A stretch of 64,000 nucleotides of DNA from Pseudomonas sp. 7SR1 (GCF_900156465.1 NZ_LT707064.1:3673001-3737000); one strand, 5' to 3'. Positions 7,569 to 16,878 are shown, counted from the first letter of the stretch. Program-made: numbers and translations. Notes: generated by a model from the letters alone, not told the origin.

Positions 7569-8862
7569 TCAGCCGGTAAAGCTGACGCCCAAGCAGGCGA
7601 ACATCTACGTCTGGGGTTATCAGCGCAACGCACGCTTCCGAGATGCGGTTTGCGGCCGCCGGTTTGGCAAGACCTTCCTCGGCAAGGCAGAGATGCGCCG
7701 CGCGGCTAGGCTGGCTGCTGAGTGGGGCGTTAGCGTTGAGGATGAGATTTGGTACGCCGCTCCGACGCAGAAACAGGCCCGCCGGGTTTTCTGGCGCCGC
7801 TTGAAGCAAGCGATCCCCCGCGAGTGGAGAGAGTGCAAGCCGAACGAGTCGGACATGCTGATTACGCTCAAGAGCGGTCACCTGATCCGCTGCGTCGGCT
7901 TGGAGAACTACGACGACCTGCGCGGCTCCGGCCTGTTCTTTGTCCTGGTGGACGAATGGGCGGACTGCAAGTGGGCTGCGTGGGAGGAAGTCCTGCGGCC
8001 GATGCTGTCAACGTGTGAGTACGTCGTTCCAGGCGTTGGCAATTGCAAGGGCGGCCATGCGTTGCGTATTGGCACCCCAAAGGGCTTCAACCACTGCTTC
8101 GACACCTACCGCGATGGGCAGCCGGGCGGCGAACCTGATCACAAGAGTTGGCTCTACACCTCGCTACAGGGTGGCAACGTTCCGGCTGAAGAGCTTGATG
8201 CGGCGCGCCGCAAGATGGACCCGCGAACGTTCCGGCAGGAGTATGAGGCCAGCTTCGAGAACTACGCCGGCGTCGTCTACTACACCTTCAGTCGAAGCGA
8301 AAGCCGGACCAGCGAACGCATAAAGCCTGGAGAGGCGCTGCATATCGGCATGGACTTCAACGTCATGAAGATGGCCGCGGTTGTCTACGTGGTGCGCGAA
8401 GGGCTGCCGCTTGCTCTGGATGAGTTCCATTCAGTGCGCGATACGCCAGAGATGATCGAGAAGATCCAGGCGCGGTTCCCAGGTCATGGCATAGCGGTAT
8501 ATCCCGACGCCAGCGGCCAGAACACCAGCAGCAAGAATGCCAGCGAATCCGATCTGTCCCTGCTGCGTAAGGCTGGGTTCACTGTGATCGTGGACAGCCA
8601 GAACCCGGGCGTCAAAGACCGCGTCAACTCGCTCAACGCCATGCTGATGAATGCATATGGCGAGCGCAGGCTGAAGGTGAATATAGACCAATGCCCGCAA
8701 CTGACTTTGTGCCTGGAGCGGCAGACCTATGACAAACATGGCGATCCCGACAAGGACCCAAAAAAGGGTCATGACCACATGAACGACGCCGCCGGCTACT
8801 TCATTGCCAAGCGCTACCCGATCAACGCCGACATGACAGCCACCCAGCCTCTGAGAATGTAA
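7543..8862 (+). CDS. Terminase large subunit (ATPase/nuclease)
   Basis: 439 residues. Walker A-like GRRFGKT (about residues 38-44), Walker B LVDEW (about 132) and a C-terminal RNase H-fold nuclease with the acidic motif GMDFN (about 270) and a terminal HDHMNDAAGYFI. It drives DNA translocation into the prohead and cuts the concatemer. ATG 7543 is preferred from the family start (MSPLPRTFDQ); ATG 7537 sits nearer to GGAG. The size is normal. Confidence 0.95.
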   Translation: MSPLPRTFDQPVKLTPKQANIYVWGYQRNARFRDAVCGRRFGKTFLGKAEMRRAARLAAEWGVSVEDEIWYAAPTQKQARRVFWRRLKQAIPREWRECKPNESDMLITLKSGHLIRCVGLENYDDLRGSGLFFVLVDEWADCKWAAWEEVLRPMLSTCEYVVPGVGNCKGGHALRIGTPKGFNHCFDTYRDGQPGGEPDHKSWLYTSLQGGNVPAEELDAARRKMDPRTFRQEYEASFENYAGVVYYTFSRSESRTSERIKPGEALHIGMDFNVMKMAAVVYVVREGLPLALDEFHSVRDTPEMIEKIQARFPGHGIAVYPDASGQNTSSKNASESDLSLLRKAGFTVIVDSQNPGVKDRVNSLNAMLMNAYGERRLKVNIDQCPQLTLCLERQTYDKHGDPDKDPKKGHDHMNDAAGYFIAKRYPINADMTATQPLRM

Positions 8863-8864
8863 CC

Positions 8865-10241
8865 ATGAGCAATAACCCAAGCGACACGCTCCCGGCCGTT
8901 GACGCCATGCGCAAGTACTGGGACGTGATTACTCCGCTCATGGGTGGAACGATGGCGATGCGTGCGGCAGGCAAGAGCCTTCTGCCCCAGTATCCCGCCG
9001 AGGCTGACGATTCGTACCAGGAGCGCCTGAAGCTGTCCACGCTGTTGCCGGCCTACTCGGAGACGGTCGGCAACATGACCTCCAGGGTGTTTGCTGAGCC
9101 TTTGCAGGTCGGTGACGATGTGCCAGAGCAACTCGTAGAGATGACCGCTGACATCGACCACTCCGGCAACGACCTCAACTCATGGGCTGTTGAGTTCTTC
9201 CGCGAAGGGTTGAGCCACGGCCTGTGTCATGCGCTCATTGATCACTCTCGCACTGAGGGAGTGCGCACCCAGGCGGAAGAGATTGCCGCCGGAGTGAGGC
9301 CCTATGCCGTTCTGGTGAAGCCTGAGCAGGTGCTGGGCTGGAGGGTAAAGGGCGGACAGCTCACGATGTTCCGCTATATCGAGATCGTCGAGGAGGAGGA
9401 TGGTGAGTTTGGCGCGAAATGCGTCGAGCAGATCCGTGTTCTTGAGCCTGGAGCATGGCGGACGTACCGCAAGGCGGACAAAGGCGGATGGGGATTGCAC
9501 GACGAGGGAGCCAACAGCCTGGCATACATCCCTCTGGTGACCTTTTACACCGGACGGACCGGCTTCATGACGGCCAAGCCGCCGCTCTTGGAACTGGCCC
9601 ACCTCAACGTCAAGCACTGGCAGAGCCAGAGCGACCAGGACAACATCCTTCACGTCATCCGTGTGCCGATCCTGGTGCGCATCGGCGTGCAAGCCACATT
9701 CGACAATCAGGGCAAGCCAGTCCCGCCAGAATTCAAGGTGGGCACTGGTTCACTGACCGACTTGCCAAAGGATGGCGACCTCAAGTACGTCGAGCACACC
9801 GGGGCGGCGGTCAAGGCGGGAAGGGAAGCACTGCAAGACTTGCTCGACGAGATGCGCATGGCTGGGGCGAAGCTGCTCACGCCAGAAAAGAGCGCAACCA
9901 AGACCGCAACCCAGGCGGACGAGGAGGCAGCGCAGGAGCTGTCGCCATTGGCGCGGATGGCAAGCCACTTCGCTGACTGTCTGGCACAGCTTCTCCAGTT
10001 CATGGCCGATTACCGTGGCCTGGGTGATGGCGGCACGGTTGAGATGCGCGGCAACTTCGATGTCGACTACATGCCCGAAGTGTCGCTGCCGACACTCGTT
10101 GCGATGGCGAATGCCGGGATGCTCTCCAAGGAAACCCTTTTCGCCGAGATGCAGCGCCGCGGTGTTATCAGCGATGAATACGAATGGCCCACGGAACTGG
10201 CGAAGATCGAAGCCCAAGGCCCCGCACTCGGTACCCTGTGA
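8865..10241 (+). CDS. Portal protein (DUF4055 type)
   Basis: 458 residues. It begins two bases after the terminase stop, and the segment SYQERLKLSTLLPAYSETVG and the later ELAHLNVKHWQSQSDQDNIL fit the DUF4055 portal-like family. It forms the dodecameric ring for DNA entry and the connector to the tail. The C-terminal part (LSPLARMASHFADCLAQLLQ onward) is helical, as in portal wings. Its stop overlaps the next start (TGATG). Confidence 0.88.
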   Translation: MSNNPSDTLPAVDAMRKYWDVITPLMGGTMAMRAAGKSLLPQYPAEADDSYQERLKLSTLLPAYSETVGNMTSRVFAEPLQVGDDVPEQLVEMTADIDHSGNDLNSWAVEFFREGLSHGLCHALIDHSRTEGVRTQAEEIAAGVRPYAVLVKPEQVLGWRVKGGQLTMFRYIEIVEEEDGEFGAKCVEQIRVLEPGAWRTYRKADKGGWGLHDEGANSLAYIPLVTFYTGRTGFMTAKPPLLELAHLNVKHWQSQSDQDNILHVIRVPILVRIGVQATFDNQGKPVPPEFKVGTGSLTDLPKDGDLKYVEHTGAAVKAGREALQDLLDEMRMAGAKLLTPEKSATKTATQADEEAAQELSPLARMASHFADCLAQLLQFMADYRGLGDGGTVEMRGNFDVDYMPEVSLPTLVAMANAGMLSKETLFAEMQRRGVISDEYEWPTELAKIEAQGPALGTL

Positions 10242-11320
10242 TGAAGACCGCCAACGAGGAGCTACTCGACAAGCTGATCGGGCATGAGGTCGACCTGCAG
10301 CACCTGAGCAACGCCCAGGTCGTGGCGATCATCAAGATCCTCAACAGCAAGGACGCAGAGCTGCGTGCTGCGCTGATCGAGGCAATCGACAACCTCGGCC
10401 CCAACCTGTCGGCCGCCTCAGTGGATGCTGCTCTGTCCGCCGTCCTGCGCCTGAATCAGTCGACTTTCGTGGATATCCGCCAGGCGCTGGACCAGGCCAC
10501 CGACGGCTTGATCAGCTATGAGATCGCGTTCCAGCAGGGCGCGCTCCAGGCGGTGATTCCCGCCGTCGTGCAGGAAGCCTTCCCGATTGCGGACGCTAAG
10601 TTCAGTCAGGTCAAGGCCATTGCCCAGGCCAGGCCGTTCCAGGGGCGACTGCTCAGGGAGTGGATGAGTGGCATCGAGGCCTCTCGCGCCGCGTCGGTTC
10701 GCGATGCTGTGCGCGCTGGCGTGGTCGAGGGGCGAACAACGGCCGAAATCGTCCGCAGCATCATGGGTACCCGGGCGGAGAAGTACGCCGACGGCATCCT
10801 GCAGAAGTCACGTAGGGAGATCGAGGCCGTTGTCCGCTCTGCGGTATCGAGCACGGCTGAGGCTGCCAGCGACAAGGCCTACGAGGCGAACAGCGAAATC
10901 ATCAGCCACGTTGAGTGGATCAGCACGCTGGATACACGAACCTCCACCACCTGCCGCATCAGGGACCGACTGCCCTATACGCTAGGCACCTACTTGCCAA
11001 TCGGGCACAAGATTCCCTGGCTGGCTGGCCCTGGGCGGATCCACTGGTGCTGCCGCTCGACCAAGCTGCCGATCCTCAAGAGCGCATCGAAGCTTGGCTT
11101 CAGCAATGGCGCCACACGGGCCTCCATGGACGGTCAGGTGCCGCAGTCTACGACCTACGCCCGATGGCTGGGCCAGCAGTCAGCGGCACGCCAGGACGAG
11201 ATCCTGGGCCCCGAGCGCGGTAAGTTGCTGAGGCAAGAGAAGCTCAAGCTCGACGACTTCTACAACGACAAAGGCAAGTTCCTGACACTTGATGAGCTTC
11301 GCGACAGGCTGCCCAGGTAG
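10241..11320 (+). CDS. Minor head protein (SPP1 gp7 / Mu gpF type)
   Basis: 359 residues, ATG 10241 overlapping the portal stop. The central region (WMSGIEASRAASVRDAVRAG, VEGRTTAEIVRSIMGTRA) and the C-terminal HVEWISTLDTRTSTTCRIRD with GRIHWCCRSTKLP are the recognisable minor-head motif, with likely zinc-binding Cys and His. These proteins sit near the portal inside the head and can travel with the DNA. Family assignment is strong; the exact role is inferred. Confidence 0.88.
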   Translation: MKTANEELLDKLIGHEVDLQHLSNAQVVAIIKILNSKDAELRAALIEAIDNLGPNLSAASVDAALSAVLRLNQSTFVDIRQALDQATDGLISYEIAFQQGALQAVIPAVVQEAFPIADAKFSQVKAIAQARPFQGRLLREWMSGIEASRAASVRDAVRAGVVEGRTTAEIVRSIMGTRAEKYADGILQKSRREIEAVVRSAVSSTAEAASDKAYEANSEIISHVEWISTLDTRTSTTCRIRDRLPYTLGTYLPIGHKIPWLAGPGRIHWCCRSTKLPILKSASKLGFSNGATRASMDGQVPQSTTYARWLGQQSAARQDEILGPERGKLLRQEKLKLDDFYNDKGKFLTLDELRDRLPR

Positions 11321-11356
11321 CTACAATGCGACCCCCTTCGCATCGGAAGCAGCCTT

Positions 11357-11983
11357 ATGAAATGGTTTTTCGGGATTTGCATTGTTCTGGCAACCAACAT
11401 TATGTCGGCATTACTAGGTCTGACCGCCGGGATAAATCAAAATCCTCAATCGACTGTTAAGTTTGTACCTGAGTGGGGCAGTGTGGGCGACTGGGTGTCA
11501 GGGGTTGGCGCTCTTGGGGCCGTCGTCGTGAGCTTGTACATGGTTAAGCGGAGTGAGAGGTTCCAGCTGGCGAGGGATAGTGAACAGCTTATGCTGGCTC
11601 AGGAGACAGGTTTCGCCTATTTGACGTTAAGAATCGGCTGCAGCGGTCTGAGAACATGCGCAGTCAGAGATGTCAGGATTTGTCACGGACTAAAACGCAG
11701 GTCGCTAAAACGCGACCTTTCCGCCGAGAGCGAGGGCGCTTTTCCTTGCAAGCTCGAACCGGGCGAGTCAATTGAATTGGATTGGAGCGGTTTGGAGATC
11801 AAGCCGATCTTGAGCAGTATCAAGAACCTCGAGCCCAAAAGCCTTGAAGGGCTCTACTTTGAGGTTGTAACTGGAATAGACGTACACAGATTCGACGTAG
11901 AAAGGCAGGTTATTGATCTGCTGAAAGAGGCTGAGGACGCGTTCGAAGTGCATCTTCTGGCAGATGCCAAGCCTCTATTATGA
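11357..11983 (+). CDS. Membrane-anchored accessory (moron) protein, unknown
   Basis: 208 residues inserted between the minor head and scaffold genes. Two N-terminal hydrophobic segments (residues 4-25, and WVSGVGALGAVVVSLYMV about 47-64) are followed by a basic stretch and a soluble domain with the core LEPGESIELDWSGLEI. The DNA is visibly AT-richer than the neighbours and ends at a strong terminator, both signs of an independently acquired gene. Similar small proteins with a D-W-x-S-G-x-G-x-L hairpin occur in genomic islands. A superinfection-exclusion or defence role is possible but unproven. Confidence 0.65.
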   Translation: MKWFFGICIVLATNIMSALLGLTAGINQNPQSTVKFVPEWGSVGDWVSGVGALGAVVVSLYMVKRSERFQLARDSEQLMLAQETGFAYLTLRIGCSGLRTCAVRDVRICHGLKRRSLKRDLSAESEGAFPCKLEPGESIELDWSGLEIKPILSSIKNLEPKSLEGLYFEVVTGIDVHRFDVERQVIDLLKEAEDAFEVHLLADAKPLL

Positions 11984-12000
11984 ACATTTCCTACCAAACC

Positions 12001-12028
12001 ACCCCGGCATTCGCTGGGGTTTTTTTTT
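12001..12028 (+). terminator. Intrinsic terminator after the accessory gene
   Basis: ACCCCGGC (12001-12008) pairs with GCTGGGGT (12013-12020, one G-T wobble) around an ATTC loop, followed by nine T. It lies inside the late operon, between the moron and the scaffold gene. Confidence 0.9.
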
Positions 12029-12101
12029 GCCTGCGGTTCGGACGGACGGGGCGACAGGGCCGGATGGCTCACCAACTGGCCGGATGGCCCAGAGAGACGA
12101 G

Positions 12102-12848
12102 ATGAAACTGAAGACTGTTGAAGTGGATGGCAAGCAATACGCTGAGATCCAGGATGGCAAGCCTGTGTATGTCGAGGACGACGGCAAAGAAGTCGCCTTT
12201 GATGCGGTGGGCACTCGCAGCACCATCACCCGCCTGAACGCTGAGGCCAAATCTCACCGTGAGCGCGCTGATGGATTCGAGAAGGTCGCCAAGGCCTTCG
12301 AGGGTATCGACGATGCCGCTGCCGCCAAGAAAGCCCTGGAAACAGTCGCCAACCTCGACGCCAAGAAGCTGGTGGATGCCGGTGAGATCGAGAAGGTGAA
12401 GGGCGAGATCAGCAAGGCCTTCCAGGCTCAACTGGATGAAGCCAACGGCAAGGCGCAGACACTCGAACAGCAACTGTACTCCGAGAAGATCGGCGGCAGC
12501 TTCGCTCGCTCGCAGTTCATCGCCGAGAAGATGGCTATTCCGGCAGACATGGTTCAGGCAGCGTTCGGCAGCAACTTCAAGATCGAAGAAGGCAAGGTTG
12601 TCGCTTACGACGGCCAGGGCCAGAAGGTATTCAGTCGTGCGCGCCCGGGCGAATTGGCCGACTTCAACGAAGCGCTTGAAACCCTCGTTTCGCAGTACCC
12701 CCATCGTGACCACATCCTCAAGAGCTCCGGCGCCAATGGCGGTGGCGCTCCCAATGGTGGTGGCCTGAACAAACCCATGAAGGGCAGCTTCGGCGGCTCC
12801 AAGGCTGAACGCCTGGAAGCCATCAAAGGCCTGACCGCAAGCGAATAA
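12102..12848 (+). CDS. Capsid scaffolding protein
   Basis: 248 residues from ATG 12102; an upstream in-frame extension through the terminator is unlikely. The protein is highly charged and helical (RLNAEAKSHRERADGFEKVA, IEKVKGEISKAFQAQLDEAN), with a Gly/Asn-rich linker and basic C-terminus (GGSKAERLEAIKGL) that probably binds the capsid subunit. Location directly before the capsid gene and this composition are typical of phage scaffolds. No catalytic motif. Confidence 0.8.
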   Translation: MKLKTVEVDGKQYAEIQDGKPVYVEDDGKEVAFDAVGTRSTITRLNAEAKSHRERADGFEKVAKAFEGIDDAAAAKKALETVANLDAKKLVDAGEIEKVKGEISKAFQAQLDEANGKAQTLEQQLYSEKIGGSFARSQFIAEKMAIPADMVQAAFGSNFKIEEGKVVAYDGQGQKVFSRARPGELADFNEALETLVSQYPHRDHILKSSGANGGGAPNGGGLNKPMKGSFGGSKAERLEAIKGLTASE

Positions 12849-12857
12849 GGAGGCCCA

Positions 12858-13826
12858 ATGGCCCTTTCGAACATGAAGGTATTCAACGAATACCTCAAGC
12901 GCACCACCATCGAGACCCTGGCGCAGGACGTTGAAAAATTCAACGCCGCTTCGGCAGGTTCCATCCGCCTGACCACTCAGGGCATTGACGGCGACTTCTT
13001 GCAAGAGTCGTTCTGGGCTGGCCTGCATGGCGCTCAGCGTCGTGTTGATCGGTATGCTGCCAACGGAAACCAGGCCGCAACCCCTCTGGCCCAAAAGCAG
13101 TATGACTCCGTGAAAATCGCGGGCGGCTTCGGCCCCATTCTGTGGGAGCCGGCTCAGTTGTCGTGGGTGCAGAAGAACCCGGAGGAAGCGCTGGAAGTAA
13201 TCAGCCGCAACCTGTCCGAAGCCATCATGTCGGACCAGTTGAACACAGCCATTGCCGCCCTGGTGGCTGCGATTGGTAACCAGCCGTCCGCCACCAACGA
13301 TGTTTCGGCTTCCGCTGGCGTGAGTTACATCGCCATCAACAACGCACACGCGCTGTTCGGTGATGCATCGCAACGCCTGGTAGCCCAGGTCATGACCGGC
13401 GCCATGTACCACAAGCTGCTGGGTCAGAACCTCGCCAACGCCGAAAAGCTGTTCACCTTCAGCGGTGTTCAGGTGGTCGACATCCTGGGCAAGGCCGTGA
13501 TCATCACTGATGCCGCAGCTCTGTATGAGGCGGGCACGCCGAACAAGCAGAAGGTGCTGAGCCTGGCCGACGGCGCGGCGGTCGTGATGGATGGATCCGA
13601 CCTGATCACCAACATCGAGACATCCAACGGCAAGGAGCGTATCGAAACCACCATGCAGGCCGACTACACCTTCGGTCTGGGTCTCAAGGGCTACACCTGG
13701 GACACCGCCAACGGCGGCAAGTCGCCAACCAGCGCCGAACTTGCTACCGGCACCAACTGGGACCTGGTTGCGAACAGCATCAAGGCATCGGCTGGCGTTC
13801 TCACCATCGGCGACGCCGCTCAGTAA
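12858..13826 (+). CDS. Major capsid protein
   Basis: 322 residues. It follows the scaffold gene after nine bases and has a strong ribosome site (AAGGAGG). The N-terminal segment (FNEYLKRTTIETLAQDVEKF) and the YDSVKIAGGFGPILWEPAQLSW region are those of one group of HK97-fold phage capsid proteins. There is no obvious protease in the operon, so capsid maturation by cleavage is not evident. It is followed by a 42-base gap. Confidence 0.85.
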   Translation: MALSNMKVFNEYLKRTTIETLAQDVEKFNAASAGSIRLTTQGIDGDFLQESFWAGLHGAQRRVDRYAANGNQAATPLAQKQYDSVKIAGGFGPILWEPAQLSWVQKNPEEALEVISRNLSEAIMSDQLNTAIAALVAAIGNQPSATNDVSASAGVSYIAINNAHALFGDASQRLVAQVMTGAMYHKLLGQNLANAEKLFTFSGVQVVDILGKAVIITDAAALYEAGTPNKQKVLSLADGAAVVMDGSDLITNIETSNGKERIETTMQADYTFGLGLKGYTWDTANGGKSPTSAELATGTNWDLVANSIKASAGVLTIGDAAQ

Positions 13827-13867
13827 TCAAACAGCGCCCTTCGGGGCGCATTCCCAGGAGAAGGGTA

Positions 13868-14146
13868 ATGTCCGAGAAAATCGTTTACGAGAAACACCCG
13901 GTAACCGCTGAGCGCAAAGCGGAACTGCGCCAGAAGGGCTACAAGATCATCGACGCCAAGTTCGCGCCGGATGACTACAAGCACCCGGAGCCGATGAAGA
14001 AGGGGGCTTCGGGAGGTGACAAGCCTTCCAAGGGCCTGCGGATCGAAGAAATCAAGGCGAAGCTGACCGAAAAAGGCATCCCGTTCGACGATACTGCCGA
14101 ACGCCCAGCCCTCGCCGAACTGCTCGATAAATCGGTTCAGGAGTAA
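13868..14146 (+). CDS. Small head-region protein with HeH/LEM-like C-terminus
   Basis: 92 residues. The N-terminal half is basic (HPVTAERKAELRQKGYKIID). The C-terminal RIEEIKAKLTEKGIPFDDTA and ALAELLDKS resemble the HeH/SAP helix-extended loop-helix module often found just after phage capsid genes. AGGAG precedes the ATG. The role is unknown; it could be a DNA-binding or head-completion factor. Confidence 0.6.
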   Translation: MSEKIVYEKHPVTAERKAELRQKGYKIIDAKFAPDDYKHPEPMKKGASGGDKPSKGLRIEEIKAKLTEKGIPFDDTAERPALAELLDKSVQE

Positions 14147-14151
14147 ACCCA

Positions 14152-14520
14152 GTGACCATCTACATCAGTGTCGCGCAGGTGGATGCCTTGCTGGGTGCCA
14201 ACTGGACCACCGAAGACAAGAAGCCGCGCGCGGTGCTGATGGCGAACACCTGGCTTACTAATCTCGGTCTGCCAGAGTTCGACCCAGTGCCGGACGATGT
14301 TGTTCAGGCGGGCGCCGAGGTTGCCATGGAGGCGGCGGCCGGCAGGATCTACGGCTCGAAGGAAACAGGCGTGACGGAGAAGTCCGTGAGTGCCGACGGC
14401 GTGTCGAGCAGCAAGTCGTTCTCCGAATCATCCCGGACCATCAGTGCCGGCGAATCGTTCGCCCTGGCGCTGCTGACCCATTACCTTGGCTCGGGCCAGG
14501 TCAAAGTCGTGAGGGGCTGA
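14152..14520 (+). CDS. Head-tail connector / DnaT-like phage protein
   Basis: 122 residues. It has the form of an adaptor protein after the capsid gene: YISVAQVDALLGANWTTEDK followed by a helical AVLMANTWLTNLGLPEF, a Ser-rich loop and an Ala/Leu helix at the C-terminus. This family is often labelled DnaT-like in databases, but its genomic place argues for a head-completion adaptor (gp6-like). Directly followed by the next neck gene after one base. Confidence 0.65.
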   Translation: MTIYISVAQVDALLGANWTTEDKKPRAVLMANTWLTNLGLPEFDPVPDDVVQAGAEVAMEAAAGRIYGSKETGVTEKSVSADGVSSSKSFSESSRTISAGESFALALLTHYLGSGQVKVVRG

Positions 14521-14521
14521 T

Positions 14522-14905
14522 ATGGGACTGCGCGAAGATCTACAGCGGGATCTGGCGGAAGCCTTTGATACCGACCTGGCCGATGCTGTGAGCCCTGTTG
14601 TTGGCATGCGCAAGGTTCAGGGTGAGTACGACCCGGACTCAGGCACGACGCCGGAAGTCATCACGACCTACGCCGGGCGCGGCGTGCTTGGCAGATACCT
14701 CGCCAAAGAGATCGATGGATCACTGATCCAGACCTCTGACGAAAAACTCACTGCCCTACAGAACGAGCTTTTCATCACGCTGCTGGGTGAGCCCACCGAA
14801 ACCCAGGCCATCCCTGAAATCGGCGACGTCATCGGCGGTAAGCGCGCAATTAACGTCAGCCAGGACCCGGCCAAAGCTACCTGGACAGTTCAATTGAGGA
14901 GATAG
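14522..14905 (+). CDS. Head closure (stopper-like) neck protein
   Basis: 127 residues, short beta-rich protein (TTYAGRGVLGRYLAKEIDG, IPEIGDVIGGKRAINVS) located between the adaptor and the gp10-type neck gene, where siphoviruses keep the head-closure protein. There is no strong sequence motif, so the call relies on synteny and size. Confidence 0.6.
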   Translation: MGLREDLQRDLAEAFDTDLADAVSPVVGMRKVQGEYDPDSGTTPEVITTYAGRGVLGRYLAKEIDGSLIQTSDEKLTALQNELFITLLGEPTETQAIPEIGDVIGGKRAINVSQDPAKATWTVQLRR

Positions 14906-14907
14906 CC

Positions 14908-15351
14908 ATGCCGCGCGGATCGCACATGACGGGGCGCTACGGCGGCAGGAGTGGAAGTTTCGAGCTGCAACTGGCTGAGTTCGCTGCGCAGGCGAAAGGC
15001 GCTATCGACGCGAGTCTGCGAGAAATCATCATTGAGCTTGGCGGGTCACTGATCCGGATGTCACCCGTTGATACGGGGCGATTCCGTGGAAATTGGCAGT
15101 TCAGCATCGCACCACCTGCCGGCGGCACGCTTGATGTGATAGACCCCACCGGGGCAGAGGCAACGGCGCGACTTGTTGGCGAATCAATAGAGTTTCGCGC
15201 CGGAGCCACGGCTTTCATCGTCAACAACCTTCCGTATGCAATTCCGCTCGAGTACGGTCACTCCGATCAAGCGCCTGGCGGGATGGTGCGCATCACCCAG
15301 GCCCGCTTCCAGCAAATCGTGCTGGAGGCCATCAGGAACAACCAGGTATGA
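14908..15351 (+). CDS. Neck protein, HK97 gp10-like
   Basis: 147 residues. It shows the gp10 pattern: ELGGSLIRMSPVDTGRFRGN near residue 45-60 and IVNNLPYAIPLEYGHSDQAP near residue 105-125, the two conserved blocks of the family. It joins the head to the tail tube. Four-base overlap with the following gene. Confidence 0.85.
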   Translation: MPRGSHMTGRYGGRSGSFELQLAEFAAQAKGAIDASLREIIIELGGSLIRMSPVDTGRFRGNWQFSIAPPAGGTLDVIDPTGAEATARLVGESIEFRAGATAFIVNNLPYAIPLEYGHSDQAPGGMVRITQARFQQIVLEAIRNNQV

Positions 15352-15767
15352 GTCACAAGATCATCCGCTCCCTGCTGGAGTCGCGCCTGAAGGCCTGGGC
15401 GGCGGCCCGAACGCCTGCGCTGCGCATCGCCTACCAGAATGTGCCATTCACGCCAAACAACGGCGAGACCTACCTTCGAGCGTTCCTGTTGCCGGCCGGC
15501 ACCGATAGCAACGACTTGGCCGGTGCGCACCGGCTCTACACCGGACTGTTTCAAATCACCATTGTGACGCCGACCGGCAATGGGCCTGCCGGCGCAGAGA
15601 CGATCGCCGATGAGCTTGCCGCGCTGTACCCACTGAATGATCGTCTGACCCGAAACGGTTTTACTGCTTTGGTGATGACTTCGGTTGAGCCAGGCCCTGA
15701 GCAGACCGAAGACACCTCCTTCACCCTGCCGATGTCCTTCCAGTACCGAGCCGACACCACAACCTAA
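15348..15767 (+). CDS. Tail terminator protein (DUF4128-like)
   Basis: 139 residues, ATG overlapping the neck gene stop. The sequence KIIRSLLESRLKAWAAAR, then TYLRAFLLPAGT and GLFQITIVTPTGNGPAGAE, then LPMSFQYRADT, matches the phage tail-terminator (lambda U-like) fold. It caps the tail tube at the head-proximal end. Confidence 0.8.
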   Translation: MSHKIIRSLLESRLKAWAAARTPALRIAYQNVPFTPNNGETYLRAFLLPAGTDSNDLAGAHRLYTGLFQITIVTPTGNGPAGAETIADELAALYPLNDRLTRNGFTALVMTSVEPGPEQTEDTSFTLPMSFQYRADTTT

Positions 15768-15789
15768 TCCGCCCGTTGGGCAAACCCAG

Positions 15790-15811
15790 AACCCGCTATT
15801 GAGCGGGTTTT
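15790..15811 (+). terminator. Intrinsic terminator between tail terminator and tail tube genes
   Basis: AACCCGCT (15790-15797) pairs with AGCGGGTT (15802-15809) around ATTG, then a short T run. Lying inside an operon, it implies antitermination or graded expression. Confidence 0.75.
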
Positions 15812-15837
15812 GTCATTTCTGCAAAGAGGAAAAACAC

Positions 15838-16491
15838 ATGGGCTTTCGACTCCCCAACGGCGCGACCCTGCAAATCGCTTCGACCTACGGTACGGCGATC
15901 CCGGTCACCGCGCTGAGCAATGCCAACCCAGCGGTAGCCACTGCTGCGGCCCACGGCCTGACTGATGGCGACATTATCGCCGTGACTTCGGGTTGGACTC
16001 GCCTGAATGACCGGGCCGCACGCGTCTCCGACAGCGATACCGGAACCTTCGCGTTGGAAAATATCAACACCACCAACCTCCAGCCATACCCAGCTGGCTC
16101 GGGCATTGGCTCGGTGCGCGAAGTAACCGGTTTCGTCGAGATCTCGCAGATCACCGATGTGGCCACCAGCGGCGGCGACCAGCAGTTCCTGACCTTCGGC
16201 TTCCTGGCTGACGACGATGATCGCCAGATCCCGACCACCAAGAACCCGATCAGCATGTCGGTAACGGTTGCTGATGATCCAGCTCTGCCGTATGTGGCCG
16301 TGGTTGAAGCTGCCGATGAGGACAAGGTGGCCCGCGTGCTGCGCCTGAACCTGCCGAACGGCGACAGCATCCTCTACAACGCGTACGTGACCATCACCTC
16401 GACTCCGGCGCTGTCCCGGAACAACCTGATGACCCGTGTTATCAGCCTGTCGCTGGCAGGCCGCCCAACCCGTTACTCGGCGGTGGTGTAA
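15838..16491 (+). CDS. Major tail tube protein (lambda V-like)
   Basis: 217 residues from ATG 15838 (ribosome site AGAGGA). It begins MGFRLPNGATLQIAS, is beta-rich throughout and has the tail-tube style TFGFLADDDDRQIPTTKNPI and NLMTRVISLSLAGRP segments. It polymerises into the tube around the tape measure. Placed immediately before the G/GT chaperones, as in lambda V-G-GT. Confidence 0.82.
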   Translation: MGFRLPNGATLQIASTYGTAIPVTALSNANPAVATAAAHGLTDGDIIAVTSGWTRLNDRAARVSDSDTGTFALENINTTNLQPYPAGSGIGSVREVTGFVEISQITDVATSGGDQQFLTFGFLADDDDRQIPTTKNPISMSVTVADDPALPYVAVVEAADEDKVARVLRLNLPNGDSILYNAYVTITSTPALSRNNLMTRVISLSLAGRPTRYSAVV

Positions 16492-16494
16492 CCC

Positions 16495-16878
16495 ATGGCG
16501 AAGATCAAGATTTCCCAGAACCCGACCTTCAAGGCGAAGGTTGCCATTCCGCGTGTTGGCGGCAAGCCAGAAGACGTGGAGTTCGAATTCAAGTACCTGG
16601 ACCGCCTGGCCCTGGCCGCGCACTTCGACAAATGGAACGCCGCGCGCGAAGAGCACCAGCGGCATGTCCAGGAGGATGGTCTGTCCTGGCAGGAAGCCAC
16701 GGTGGCCGAGATCGCGATTCAGGTTGGCCAGCTCAGGGACATCGTCGCGGGCTGGGCCTTTGACGACAAGCTTTCGGACGAGTCGCTGACGGCCCTGGTG
16801 ACGACTTGCGTCGGCGCACCTCAGGCTGTGCTCGAGGCCTACCAGGCAGCATATCAACCGGCCCGCCTGGGAAACTGA
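16495..16878 (+). CDS. Tail assembly chaperone (G-like)
   Basis: 127 residues. It is acidic/helical with the family segment FEFKYLDRLALAAHFDKWNA and ends ...PARLGN just at the slippery heptamer. It coats the tape measure during tail assembly and recruits tube subunits. The normal stop TGA is at 16876-16878. A fraction of ribosomes should shift to produce the longer GT form. Confidence 0.85.
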   Translation: MAKIKISQNPTFKAKVAIPRVGGKPEDVEFEFKYLDRLALAAHFDKWNAAREEHQRHVQEDGLSWQEATVAEIAIQVGQLRDIVAGWAFDDKLSDESLTALVTTCVGAPQAVLEAYQAAYQPARLGN

